NCBI RefSeq assembly: GCF_042434095.1
Contig: NZ_JBHLUE010000002.1
Location: 496,001 to 560,000, forward strand
Direction of reading: 5' to 3'
Origin: KBS50 sp042434095
GTDB lineage: Bacteria; Actinomycetota; Actinomycetes; Mycobacteriales; Micromonosporaceae
Length of the DNA: 64,000 bases
The notes beneath the pieces are model-generated. The model made no database searches and was not told the origin of the DNA. It saw only the letters and a list, made by a program, of their open reading frames with translations. The position numbers were made by a program, and so were the translations under genes. This document shows positions 24,970 through 33,386 of the stretch, piece after piece; the first letter of the stretch is position 1, and each line of letters starts with the position of its first letter.

Positions 24970-26447
24970 CGCGCACCCCCGGTGATCCGGCCGGCCGCGA
25001 GCTTGCCGGAGATGAGCACCATCGGCACTCCCACGCCGGGCTGGGTCCCGGATCCGACGAACACCACGTTGGACAGTGTGCGATGCAGGTTGCCCGGGCG
25101 GAACGGGCCGGTCTGGAACAGGCTGTGCGCCGCCGCGAACGGCGTACCGGCGGCCATCCCGGCGTCGGCCCAGTCGGCCGGCGTGACGGTGTGCAGCACC
25201 TCCACGCCGTCGGCGAACCCGACGTATCCCCGCTCCTCCAGCGTGCGCATCAGCTCGTCCGCGTACCTGCGGTCCAGCCCGCCCCGCCAGTCCAGCGGGG
25301 CCCGGTCCAGGTTCGGCACCGGCGCCAGGACGTAGTACGTCTGCCGGTCCGCCGGGGCCGCCGAGGGATCCGTCCGGGTCGGGTTGGTGACCAGCAGGGA
25401 CGGGTCGGACATCAGCTGACCGTGCCGGATCACCTCGGCGAAGGTGCGCCGCCACGGCTTGCCGAAGTGGATGTTGTGGTGGGCGATCTGCGAGTATGCC
25501 TGGCGGGAGCCGACGTGCAGCACCACGCAGGACGGCGAGTAGGTCAACCGGCGCGTCCGGGCCGGCGGCAACAGATCCCGGTACGCCACCGGCAGGTCGG
25601 GGTTGAGCACGACCACGTCGGCCGGGATCCGCTCCCCGTCGGCGGTCAGCACCGCGGTGGCGCGCCCGGCGGACGTCTCCACCCGGGTCACCGTGGTGCC
25701 GTACCGGATCTGCACGCCGTGCTTCTCAGCCGCCCCGGCCAGCGCGCGCGGCACGGCGTGGATGCCGCCGCGCGGGAAGCTGACCCCGGCCACCGAGTCC
25801 AGGTAGGCGATCACCGCGTAGATGGCCAGCGCGTCCTGCGGGGCGAGGCCCGCGTACATGGCCTGGAAGGAGAAGATCCGGCGGGTCCGGGGATCCTTGA
25901 AAAACTGATCGATCTTGGTCTGCAGCCGCCGGAACGCGCCGTTGGTCAGCAGCCGGAGCAGGTTGCCGGTGATCAGGTCGGTCGGCGCGTCCAGGTTGCG
26001 GTCGATGAAGTCGGTCCGCTCCAGCCGCCACAGCTCCCGGGCGTAGTCGACGAACCGCAGGTAACCGTCGGCCTCCCGGGGACCGCAGACCCGGGAGATC
26101 TCGCCGGCCATCCGCACCGTGTCGGTGATCACGTCCAGCGTCGAGCCGTCCGGGTAGTAGGCCCGGTACGCCGGGTCCAGCGGGGTGAGGTCGAGCCAGT
26201 CGCTCAGCTCCTCGCCCACCGCGTCCAGCGCCTCGGCGATCAGCTCGGGCATCGTCAGCACGGTGGGACCGGTGTCGAACTCGTACCCGTCGAGCGCCAG
26301 CCGGCCCGCCCGGCCGCCCGGGACCGGTTCGCGTTCCAGCACCGTCACCTGCCGACCGCTGCCGGCCAGGTGCAGCGCGCAGGCCAGGCCGCCGAGACCC
26401 GCGCCGACCACGACCACGTGGTCCGTCCGTCCGGTCACCGTCCGCAC
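24966..26447 (-). CDS. crtI: Phytoene desaturase (CrtI)
   Basis: The 493-residue FAD-dependent desaturase introduces double bonds into phytoene on the route to lycopene. The N-terminal dinucleotide-binding motif is VVVVGAGLGGLACALHLAGSG, followed by VLEREPVPGGRAG and FDTGPTVLTMPEL. The C-terminal signature is VVFVGSGTQPGVGVPMVLISGKLAA. The GTG at 26447 was chosen for the GGAAGG seven bases upstream; longer in-frame starts read antisense-like sequence. The gene lies 26 bp after crtE and overlaps idi by 4 bp. Confidence 0.95.
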   Translation of the reverse strand: MRTVTGRTDHVVVVGAGLGGLACALHLAGSGRQVTVLEREPVPGGRAGRLALDGYEFDTGPTVLTMPELIAEALDAVGEELSDWLDLTPLDPAYRAYYPDGSTLDVITDTVRMAGEISRVCGPREADGYLRFVDYARELWRLERTDFIDRNLDAPTDLITGNLLRLLTNGAFRRLQTKIDQFFKDPRTRRIFSFQAMYAGLAPQDALAIYAVIAYLDSVAGVSFPRGGIHAVPRALAGAAEKHGVQIRYGTTVTRVETSAGRATAVLTADGERIPADVVVLNPDLPVAYRDLLPPARTRRLTYSPSCVVLHVGSRQAYSQIAHHNIHFGKPWRRTFAEVIRHGQLMSDPSLLVTNPTRTDPSAAPADRQTYYVLAPVPNLDRAPLDWRGGLDRRYADELMRTLEERGYVGFADGVEVLHTVTPADWADAGMAAGTPFAAAHSLFQTGPFRPGNLHRTLSNVVFVGSGTQPGVGVPMVLISGKLAAGRITGGAR

Positions 26448-26473
26448 GTCATCACCTTCCTCGATCGCAGTTG

Positions 26474-27700
26474 TCAGGCTCGCCGCTGAGTCGCGGAGAC
26501 GGCGAGTTCGCCGAGCGCGTGCCGCGCGGCCGGGTCGATCGGGGAGCTGTCCAGCGCCGTGAGGGCCTCGTCGACCCGGTCGGCGATCAGGCGCTCGATC
26601 CGGTCCACCGCGCCGGTGGCCCGGACCACCTCGGCCAGTTCGCGCACCGACCCGGCCGAGCCGCCATCGGGTGCCGCGGAGCCGTCCGGCGCCGTCGAGC
26701 CGCCCGGGGCCGCGGAGTCGGCCGGGGTGGGGCGTACCCCGTCCAGGACGGCCCGCTGGGCCGGCGTGGCCAGCTCGCGGGCCAGCATGAGCAGCCCGGT
26801 GGGCTTGTTCCGGAGCAGGTCCTCGCCGGCCGGCTTGCCGGTGGTGCGGGGGTCGCCGTACACCCCGAGGAGATCGTCGCAGAGCTGGAAGGCCTCGCCC
26901 ACGGCCAGGCCGTACCGGTGGTACGCCGCCGCCAGCGGGCCGTCCCGGCGCAGGTCGGCCAGGGCGGCGCCGAACAGCAGCGGGCGCTGCACGGTGTAGC
27001 AGGCGGTCTTGTAGCGGGCCACCCGCATGGCCCGGTCCAGTGACCAGGAGGACACGGCCGTCTCGCTGAGCACGTCGAGGTATTGCCCGGCGACCGTCTC
27101 GACCCGCATCTGGTCGTAGCACCGGCGGGCTTCCAGGATCGTCGCGGCCGGCAGGTTGGCGTGCCCCAGCAGTCGGTCGGCCCAGACCAGGCACAGGTCG
27201 CCGACCAGCACGGCGGCCGCCTCGCCGAAGCGGTCGCCGTCGCCGGTGCGGCCCGCGGCCGCGTGCTGGGCCGCCAGCGCGCGGTGCGCCGAGGGCCGGC
27301 CCCGACGGGTGGCCGAGGCGTCCATCACATCGTCGTGGACCAGCGCGAACGCGTGCAGCAGCTCGAGCGCCGCCAGCGCCGGCAGGACCGGGGCGACCGG
27401 CTCCGAGCCGCCGACCACGCCACGCCAGCCCCAGTACGCGAACACCGGGCGGATCCGCTTCCCGCCGGCCAGCACGGCGTCCTGGGCGGTCCGGCCGAAG
27501 TCGCCGGCCGCCGGGTCGATCTCGTCGAGCGCGCCCACCTCTCCGGTCAGGAAGGCGGTCAGCGTGGCCTCGATGGCGCCACGCACGGCGAACGGCCGTT
27601 CGGCCTGCCGGGACACCCGGGGGTCGCTCGGCTGGGGGTGCTGGCCCGGCACGGTGCGGATCAGGGGAATCGCGTTACCCGCAACGGCTTCGTTGGCCAC
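26474..27700 (-). CDS. crtE: Polyprenyl diphosphate synthase (geranylgeranyl-PP synthase, CrtE)
   Basis: The 408-residue trans-prenyltransferase makes the C20 precursor of carotenoids. Features include GGKRIRPVFAYWGW, the first Asp-rich motif in LLHAFALVHDDVMD, RGRPSAHR, and the second Asp-rich motif in AFQLCDDLLGVYGD. KPAGEDLLRNKPTGLL is also typical. A Ser/Ala/Pro/Gly-rich insertion (about residues 320-345, with GSTAPDGSAAPDG) interrupts the C-terminal helices and is not usual. The GTG start lies 80 bp from the divergent crtB start, and it heads the crtE-crtI-idi-litR operon. Confidence 0.92.
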   Translation of the reverse strand: MANEAVAGNAIPLIRTVPGQHPQPSDPRVSRQAERPFAVRGAIEATLTAFLTGEVGALDEIDPAAGDFGRTAQDAVLAGGKRIRPVFAYWGWRGVVGGSEPVAPVLPALAALELLHAFALVHDDVMDASATRRGRPSAHRALAAQHAAAGRTGDGDRFGEAAAVLVGDLCLVWADRLLGHANLPAATILEARRCYDQMRVETVAGQYLDVLSETAVSSWSLDRAMRVARYKTACYTVQRPLLFGAALADLRRDGPLAAAYHRYGLAVGEAFQLCDDLLGVYGDPRTTGKPAGEDLLRNKPTGLLMLARELATPAQRAVLDGVRPTPADSAAPGGSTAPDGSAAPDGGSAGSVRELAEVVRATGAVDRIERLIADRVDEALTALDSSPIDPAARHALGELAVSATQRRA

Positions 27701-27729
27701 GACCGCGAGCGTACCCTAAGCTTAGTTCT

Positions 27730-27752
27730 TGCGTCGATTGGTGCGTCGATTG
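27730..27752. promoter_or_regulatory. Direct-repeat operator candidate in the crtE/crtB divergent promoter
   Basis: TGCGTCGATTG occurs twice in tandem at 27730-27740 and 27742-27752, a 12-bp period, in the middle of the 80-bp gap between divergent crtE and crtB. CarH-type B12 regulators bind tandem direct repeats with a similar period. TTGACC, a possible -35 box, overlaps the second copy. LitR binding is inferred. Confidence 0.55.
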
Positions 27753-27780
27753 ACCAGCCCAGGGGGACGGAGCGGAACCG

Positions 27781-28698
27781 GTGGACACGGATCTCGGTGC
27801 GGCCTATCAACGCTGCCGTGAGCTGCACAGACGGCACGGCCGCACCTACTATCTCGCGACCCGGCTGCTGCCGGGGTGGAAACGCCGTCATGTGCACGCC
27901 CTCTACGGCTTCACCCGCTACGCGGACGAGATCGTGGACCGCACCGAGGACCTGCCCTCGGCCGAGCGGGCCGCCCGGCTGTCCGCCTGGTCCGAGCGCT
28001 TCCTGGCCGGCCTGCACGGAGCCCCGGTCGACGACCCGTTGCTGCCGGCCGTCCTGCACACCATCGCCGTCTTCGACCTCGACCGCGCCGACTTCTCCGC
28101 CTTCCTGCGCAGCATGGCCATGGACCTGACCGTGGGCTCATACCCCCGCTACGACGACGTACTCGACTACATGGAGGGCTCCGCGGCGGTCATCGGCACG
28201 ATGATGCTGCCCATCCTCGGCAGCGCCGATCCGGCCGCCGCCCGGGAGCCGGCCCGGCAGCTCGGCTTCGCGTTCCAGCTCACCAACTTCATCCGGGACG
28301 TGGCCGAGGACCTGGAGCGCGGCCGGACGTACCTGCCGGACGAGGACCTGGACCGGTTCGGGGTGCGCCGGGACGACCTGGTCGAGGCCGCCCGGCGGGG
28401 AGCGGCCACACCGCCGATCCGGCAACTGATCGAGTACGAGGTGACCCGCGCGCAGGCGCACTACGCCGCCGCCGCGCCGGGGATCCTGCTGCTGGAGCCG
28501 GCCTCGCAGGCCTGCATGCGCACCGCCTACGCGCTGTACGGGGGCATTCTCGACGAGATCGCCGCGGCCGGGTTCGACGTCTTCGCCCGCCGCGCGGTGG
28601 TGCCCAACCGGCGCCGGATGGCGGTCGCGGCCGGCTCGCTGCTGGCCCGGACCGGCGCCCCGGTCGGGCTGCCCGGCCCGGTCCCGGTGGCGGCGTGA
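27781..28698 (+). CDS. crtB: Phytoene synthase (CrtB)
   Basis: The 305-residue enzyme condenses two geranylgeranyl-PP to phytoene. It shows YYLATRLLPGWKRRHVHALYGF, the first Asp-rich motif YADEIVDRTED, and the second as FIRDVAEDLERGRTYLP. The substrate-binding Arg residues are in place. The start is GTG (GTGGACACGG), 11 bp after a GGGGGACGGAG stretch. It is the first gene of the rightward crtB-photolyase pair and is divergent from crtE. Confidence 0.95.
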   Translation: MDTDLGAAYQRCRELHRRHGRTYYLATRLLPGWKRRHVHALYGFTRYADEIVDRTEDLPSAERAARLSAWSERFLAGLHGAPVDDPLLPAVLHTIAVFDLDRADFSAFLRSMAMDLTVGSYPRYDDVLDYMEGSAAVIGTMMLPILGSADPAAAREPARQLGFAFQLTNFIRDVAEDLERGRTYLPDEDLDRFGVRRDDLVEAARRGAATPPIRQLIEYEVTRAQAHYAAAAPGILLLEPASQACMRTAYALYGGILDEIAAAGFDVFARRAVVPNRRRMAVAAGSLLARTGAPVGLPGPVPVAA

Positions 28699-28711
28699 CC
28701 GAGGAGTCCGG

Positions 28712-30010
28712 ATGACCCGTACGGCGGTCGTGCTGCTCACCCGCGACCTGCGGTTGCACGACCAGCCGGCGCTGGCCGCGGCCTGCGCCAACTTCGCCGA
28801 GGTGGTGCCGCTCTTCGTGCTCGACCCGGCGCTGGCGGGGCTGGCCGTCAACCGGCACCGGTTCCTCGCGCAGAGCCTCGCCGACCTGCGCGAGTCGCTC
28901 CAGGCCCGGGGCGGCGACCTGGTGCTGCGCCGCGGCGATCCGGTGGCCGAAACGATCAAGGTGGCCCGCGCGGTGGACGCCGCGGGCGTGGCCCTGTCGG
29001 CGGACGTCAGCCGGTACGCCCGGCGCCGCGAGCGCCGGCTGGCCCGGGAGTGCGAGCGGCACCGGATGTCGCTGCGGCTGTTCCCCGGCGTGACGGTGGT
29101 CGACCCGGGCGCGCTGCAGCCGGCCGGCGGCGACCACTTCAAGGTCTTCTCGCCCTACCACCGGGCGTGGCTGGCCAGCGACTGGCGCACCGAGGTGAGC
29201 ACCCCGAAGCGGATCACCCTGCCGCCGGACGTGTCGCCCGGCCGGCTGCCGGGCGAGCCGCGGGGCGGGTCGCCGGACGTGGTCCCCGGCGGCGAGCGGG
29301 CCGGCCGGGACCGGCTGCGCGGCTGGCTCAAGATCGAGGACCGGTACGACGACCTGCACGACGACCTGGCCGGCGACGGCACCTCGCGGCTCAGCCCGTA
29401 CCTGCGGTTCGGCTGCCTGTCGCCGCTCGCGGTGGCCCGCTCGGTGGACCGCGCCGGCCCGTTCGCCCGGCAGCTGGCCTGGCGGGACTTCAACTACCAG
29501 ACCGCGCTGGCCCGGCCGGACCTCGCCGAGCAGCCGCTGCGGCCGCGCTCGCCGCGGGAGTGGCGGCACGACGAGGCCGCCCTGGCGGCCTGGTCGCAGG
29601 GGCGGACCGGGGTGCCGATCGTGGACGCCGGGATGCGGCAGCTGCGCGCCGAGGGGTGGATGCACAACCGGGCCCGGCTGATCACCGCGTACTTCCTGAC
29701 CCGGAACCTCGGCCTGGACTGGCGGTCCGGCCTCAAGGTGTTCGGCGACTGGCTGGTCGACGGGGACGTGCCGAACAATGCCGGCAACTGGCAGTGGGTC
29801 GCCGGCACCGGCGCGGACACCCGGCCGAACCGCGGGTTCAACCCGATCCGCCAGGCCGAACGCTACGACCCCGACGGCGAGTACGTCCGGCGCTACGTCC
29901 CCGAACTGGCGGACGTGCCGGAACTCGCCGGCAAGGCCGTGCACCAGCCGTGGAAGCTACCCCCCGAGACCCGCCGCCGCCTCGACTACCCACCCCCGCT
30001 GGGGATGTAA
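28712..30010 (+). CDS. phr: Deoxyribodipyrimidine photolyase
   Basis: The 432-residue flavoprotein repairs UV-induced pyrimidine dimers using blue light. The N-terminal Rossmann domain starts VVLLTRDLRLHDQPALAAA. The FAD domain contains SRLSPYLRFGCLSP, GRTGVPIVDAGMRQLRAEGWMHNRARLI and DGDVPNNAGNWQWVAG, which carry FAD- and DNA-contacting residues of class I CPD photolyases. It starts 13 bp after crtB, so carotenoid and photorepair genes are probably co-induced by light. The TAA stop forms the first bases of repeat copy 2. Confidence 0.95.
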   Translation: MTRTAVVLLTRDLRLHDQPALAAACANFAEVVPLFVLDPALAGLAVNRHRFLAQSLADLRESLQARGGDLVLRRGDPVAETIKVARAVDAAGVALSADVSRYARRRERRLARECERHRMSLRLFPGVTVVDPGALQPAGGDHFKVFSPYHRAWLASDWRTEVSTPKRITLPPDVSPGRLPGEPRGGSPDVVPGGERAGRDRLRGWLKIEDRYDDLHDDLAGDGTSRLSPYLRFGCLSPLAVARSVDRAGPFARQLAWRDFNYQTALARPDLAEQPLRPRSPREWRHDEAALAAWSQGRTGVPIVDAGMRQLRAEGWMHNRARLITAYFLTRNLGLDWRSGLKVFGDWLVDGDVPNNAGNWQWVAGTGADTRPNRGFNPIRQAERYDPDGEYVRRYVPELADVPELAGKAVHQPWKLPPETRRRLDYPPPLGM

Positions 30011-30060
30011 GGAAGGGCCCCTTCTTATCGTTTTCGGTATAGGAAGGGCCCCCTCTTAAC
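30008..30060 (+). repeat. 53-bp interspersed hairpin repeat, copy 2
   Basis: This copy reads TAAGGAAGGGCCCCTTCT, then TATCGTTTTCGGTATAGG, then AAGGGCCCCCTCTTAAC. It begins with the TAA stop codon of the photolyase gene and probably also ends that transcript. Confidence 0.88.
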
Positions 30061-30121
30061 ACCTCCTAACGCCTCGGCCCGAAGGCTGGCAGCCGGCGAT
30101 CTCCTCGGGCATGCTGGCCGG

Positions 30122-31483
30122 GTGACGGAGACGCGGGTTGACGTGGTGGTACTCGGGCTCGGCGTGGGCGGCGAGGAGGTGGCCGGCAAGCTCGCCGAGG
30201 CCGGCCTCACCGTCGTCGGCATCGAGGACCGGCTGGTCGGCGGCGAGTGCCCGTACTGGGGCTGCATCCCGAGCAAGATGATGATCCGCGCCGCCAACGC
30301 GCTGGCCGAGACCCGCCGGGTGGCCGAGCTGGCCGGCCGGGCGACCGCCGAGCCCGACTGGGCCCCGGTGGCCAAGCGGATCCGCGAGGAGGCCACCGAC
30401 AACTGGAACGACGAGGTGGCGGTCCGCCGGTTCACCGACAAGGGCGGCCGGTTCGTCCGCGGCCGGGGCGTGCTGGACGGCCCGGGCCGGGTCCAGGTCG
30501 GCGACGACGTGTACGTGGCCGGGCGCGGCATCGTGATCGGCACCGGCACCACCGCCTCGGTGCCGCCGATCGACGGCCTGGCCGGCACGCCGTACTGGAC
30601 GAACCACGAGATCATCGAGTGCGACGAGCTGCCGGAGTCGCTCATCGTGCTCGGTGGCGGCGCGATCGGGCTGGAGCTGGCCCAGGTGTTCGCCCGGTTC
30701 GGGGTGCGGGTGCAAATCGTCGAGGCGTTCGAGCGGGTGCTGCCGATCGAGGAGCCGGAGGCCTCCGACGTGGTGGCCGAGGCGCTGCGGGCGGACGGCG
30801 TCGAGATCGTCACCGGCGCCAAGGCGGAAGGGGTGAGCCACGGCCCGGACGGCTTCGTCGTACACCTGGCCGGCGGCCGGGAGGCGCGCGGGGAGCGGCT
30901 GCTGGTGGCCACCGGGCGGCACGCCGGGCTGGCCGAGCTCGGCCTGGACAGCGTCGGCCTCGACCCGCGCCAGCGATACCTCGTACCGGACGAGCGGATG
31001 CGGGTGGGCGAGCGGATCTGGGGGGTCGGCGACGTCACCGGGCAGGGCGCCTTCACGCACGTGGCGATGTACCAGGCCGCCATCGTGGTGCGGGACGTGC
31101 TGGAGCGCGGCGGCCCGGGCGCCGACTACCGGGCGCTGTCCCGGGTGACCTTCACCGACCCGGAGGTCGGCGCCGTCGGGCTGACCGAGCGGCAGGCCCG
31201 GGAAAGGGGCCTGAACGTTCGGGTGGCGGTCAGCCCGCTGCCCGAGTCCACGCGCGGTTGGATCCACAAGGTGGGCAACGCCGGCTTCATCAAGCTGGTG
31301 CTGGATGCCGACCGGGGCGTCCTGGTGGGCGCCACCTCGGCCGGCCCGGCCGGCGGCGAGGTGCTGGGCTGGCTCAGCGTGGCCGTGCACGCCGAGGTGC
31401 CGGTCGAGACGCTGCGCAACATGATCTTCGCGTACCCGACGTTCCACCGGGCCATCGAGGACGCCCTGCACCGCCTGGACTGA
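30122..31483 (+). CDS. FAD-dependent pyridine nucleotide-disulfide oxidoreductase
   Basis: The 453-residue protein resembles dihydrolipoamide/mercuric reductases. It has an N-terminal FAD motif (VVVLGLGVGGEEVAGKLAEAG), the redox-active disulfide in GGECPYWGCIPSK, and an NAD(P) motif (LIVLGGGAIGLELAQVFARFG). GVGDVTGQGAFTHVAMYQA and a dimerisation domain ending AYPTFHRAIEDAL with the family His follow. The Pro-Tyr-Trp-Gly between the cysteines differs from the usual N-x-G of lipoamide dehydrogenases, and no lipoyl-complex genes are nearby, so the substrate is unknown. The GTG start has no obvious ribosome binding site. The last codons are tandemly duplicated downstream. Confidence 0.85.
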   Translation: MTETRVDVVVLGLGVGGEEVAGKLAEAGLTVVGIEDRLVGGECPYWGCIPSKMMIRAANALAETRRVAELAGRATAEPDWAPVAKRIREEATDNWNDEVAVRRFTDKGGRFVRGRGVLDGPGRVQVGDDVYVAGRGIVIGTGTTASVPPIDGLAGTPYWTNHEIIECDELPESLIVLGGGAIGLELAQVFARFGVRVQIVEAFERVLPIEEPEASDVVAEALRADGVEIVTGAKAEGVSHGPDGFVVHLAGGREARGERLLVATGRHAGLAELGLDSVGLDPRQRYLVPDERMRVGERIWGVGDVTGQGAFTHVAMYQAAIVVRDVLERGGPGADYRALSRVTFTDPEVGAVGLTERQARERGLNVRVAVSPLPESTRGWIHKVGNAGFIKLVLDADRGVLVGATSAGPAGGEVLGWLSVAVHAEVPVETLRNMIFAYPTFHRAIEDALHRLD

Positions 31484-31512
31484 CACAGCCCTGCACCGCC
31501 TGGACTGACACA
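31463..31512. repeat. Perfect 25-bp tandem duplication at a gene end
   Basis: The 25-bp unit starting GCCCTGCACCGCCTGGAC and ending TGACACA occurs at 31463-31487 and again immediately at 31488-31512. It contains the last codons and TGA of the oxidoreductase gene. Confidence 0.9.
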
Positions 31513-31530
31513 GGGGTGACGGCGCGCCGG

Positions 31531-32301
31531 TCAGGCCGGTGGGGCGGGCTCGCCGTGTCGGCCCGCGCCGGCGGCGAACCGGGCCGCCCCGGCCGCCGCG
31601 TCGGCGGCCAGCGACGCCATGCCGTAGCCGAACTCGTCGGCCAGCGCGGCCGCCTCGGGCCGGCCGGCGGCGTTCAGCACCGACAGCCGGTCGTTGCGCA
31701 GGCACGTCTGCGGCAGGGCGGCGAGCTGCGCGGCCAGCTCCTCGGCGCTGGCCCGGGCGCCGCCCGGCGGCGCCAGCCGGTTGACCAGACCCATGTCGTA
31801 CGCCTCGGTGGCCGGCACGGGCCGGCCGGTGAGGATCAGGTCCATGGCCCGGCTCTCGCCGATCAGCCGGGGCAGCCGGACCGTGCCGCCGTCGATCAGC
31901 GGCACGCCCCAGCGCCGGCAGAACACCCCGAGCACGGCGTCGGACTCGGCCACCCGGAGATCGCACCAGATCGCCAGCTCCAGGCCGCCGGCCACCGCGT
32001 ACCCGGCGATGGAGGCGATGACCGGCTTGCTGAGCGCCATCCTGGTCGGGCCCATCGGGCCGTCGCCGCTCGGCTCGACGCGGTTGCCGCGCGGCGTACC
32101 CAGGGCCTTCAGGTCGGCGCCCGCGCAGAACGTGCCGCCGTCGCCGTGCAGCACCGCGACGGCGGCCGCGTCGTCCGCCTCGAACGCCCGGAACGCGTCG
32201 GCGAGCGCCCGCGCGGTCGGCCCGTCGACCGCGTTGCGCCGCTCCGGATGATCGAGGATCACCGTGGTCACCGGCCCGGACCGCTCCACCCGTACGCCCA
32301 T
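31531..32301 (-). CDS. Enoyl-CoA hydratase/isomerase family protein
   Basis: This is a 256-residue crotonase with FCAGADLKALG (oxyanion hole), GYAVAGGLELAIWCDLRV and GVFCRRWGVPLIDGGTVRLPRLIG. The segment GVPLIDGG replaces the catalytic Glu position of true hydratases by Asp, so it may be an isomerase or another acyl-CoA processing enzyme. It is monocistronic as far as can be seen. The ATG is at 32301, with repeat copy 3 beginning 10 bp upstream, so the repeat occupies the promoter region. Confidence 0.9.
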   Translation of the reverse strand: MGVRVERSGPVTTVILDHPERRNAVDGPTARALADAFRAFEADDAAAVAVLHGDGGTFCAGADLKALGTPRGNRVEPSGDGPMGPTRMALSKPVIASIAGYAVAGGLELAIWCDLRVAESDAVLGVFCRRWGVPLIDGGTVRLPRLIGESRAMDLILTGRPVPATEAYDMGLVNRLAPPGGARASAEELAAQLAALPQTCLRNDRLSVLNAAGRPEAAALADEFGYGMASLAADAAAGAARFAAGAGRHGEPAPPA

Positions 32302-32311
32302 CGCCCGAGTG

Positions 32312-32364
32312 TAAGGAAGGGCCCCTTCTTATCGTTTTTTGTAGAGGAAGGGTCCCTTCCTAAC
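32312..32364 (+). repeat. 53-bp interspersed hairpin repeat, copy 3
   Basis: This copy reads TAAGGAAGGGCCCCTTCT, then TATCGTTTTTTGTAGAGG, then AAGGGTCCCTTCCTAAC. It lies 20 bp beyond the nrdB stop and 10 bp upstream of the crotonase start, both of which point left. It is thus in an intergenic gap where it can end nrdAB transcription. Confidence 0.88.
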
Positions 32365-32384
32365 CGCCAGCGGCCCGTCCCGCG

Positions 32385-33386
32385 TCAGAACGCCTCGTCG
32401 AGCGCCACCCGCCCCTCGACCGCCACCTGGTACGCCGACACCCGCCGCTCGAAGAAGTTCGTCAGCTCCTGGACGTCCTGAAGCTCCATGAACGGGAACG
32501 GGTTGGCCGAGCCGTACTCGGCCGGCAGGCCAAGCCGGGCGAGCCGCTGGTCGGCGACGTACTCCAGGTATCGCCGCATGTCGGCGGTGTTCATCCCGGG
32601 CAGCCCGTCGCCGCACAGGTCGTGGGCGAACGCCAGCTCGGCCTCCACCGCCTCGCGCAGCATGTCCCGGACCTGCCCGGCCAGGTCCGCGTCGAACAGG
32701 TCCGGCTCCTCCCGGCGTACGGTGTCGACCACCGCGAACGCGAACTCCATGTGCATGGACTCGTCCCGGAACACCCAGTTGGTGCCGGTGGCCAACCCGG
32801 GCAGCAGGCCGCGGGAGCGCAGCCAGTAGACGTACGCGAACGCGCCGTAGAAGAACAGCCCCTCCACGCAGGCGGCGAAGCAGATCAGGTTCAGCAGGAA
32901 GGACCGCCGGTCGGCGCGGCCGTTCAGCCGGCGCAGCTCGCCGATCGAGTCGATCCACCGGAAGCAGAACTCGGCCTTGTCCCGGATCGACGGGATGTGC
33001 TCGACGGCCGCGAACGCCCGCGCCCGCTCGTCGGGGTCGGGCAGGTACGCATCGAGCAGTGTCAGATAGAACTGGACGTGCACGGCCTCCTCGAACAGTT
33101 GCCGAGACAGATACAGCCGGGCCTCCGGCGCGTTGACGTGCTGGTAGAGGTTGAGCACCAGGTTGTTGGCCACGATCGAGTCGCCGGTGGCGAAGAACGC
33201 CACCAGCCGCCGCACCAGGTGTCGCTCGCCGTCGGTCAGCCGCGCCAGATCCGGTACGTCTGCCGCCAGGTCGACCTCCTCCACCGTCCAGGTGTTCCGG
33301 ATGGCGGCCCGGAACCGCTCGTAGAACTCCGGGTACCGCATCGGGCGCAGGGTGAGATCCATGCCGGGATCGAGCAGCAGGTTCAC
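32385..33386 (-). CDS. nrdB: Ribonucleoside-diphosphate reductase class I, beta subunit
   Basis: This 333-residue subunit holds the diiron-tyrosyl radical cofactor for ribonucleotide reductase. The ligand pattern is complete: Glu and His in EEAVHVQFY with the radical Tyr four residues after the His, and a second Glu-His pair in RDESMHMEFAF. EGLFFYGAFAYVYWL lines the cofactor. The GTG at 33386 overlaps the nrdA stop by 4 bp. A GTG six bases upstream and an ATG at 33362 are alternatives. Co-transcribed with nrdA. Confidence 0.92.
   Translation of the reverse strand: MNLLLDPGMDLTLRPMRYPEFYERFRAAIRNTWTVEEVDLAADVPDLARLTDGERHLVRRLVAFFATGDSIVANNLVLNLYQHVNAPEARLYLSRQLFEEAVHVQFYLTLLDAYLPDPDERARAFAAVEHIPSIRDKAEFCFRWIDSIGELRRLNGRADRRSFLLNLICFAACVEGLFFYGAFAYVYWLRSRGLLPGLATGTNWVFRDESMHMEFAFAVVDTVRREEPDLFDADLAGQVRDMLREAVEAELAFAHDLCGDGLPGMNTADMRRYLEYVADQRLARLGLPAEYGSANPFPFMELQDVQELTNFFERRVSAYQVAVEGRVALDEAF

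Noticed and set aside
23550..26489. 979-codon open frame opposite the litR-idi-crtI genes
   Set aside because: It is antisense to three clearly conserved genes, has no recognisable domains, and has the Arg/Pro/Gly/His-rich composition typical of shadow frames in high-GC DNA.
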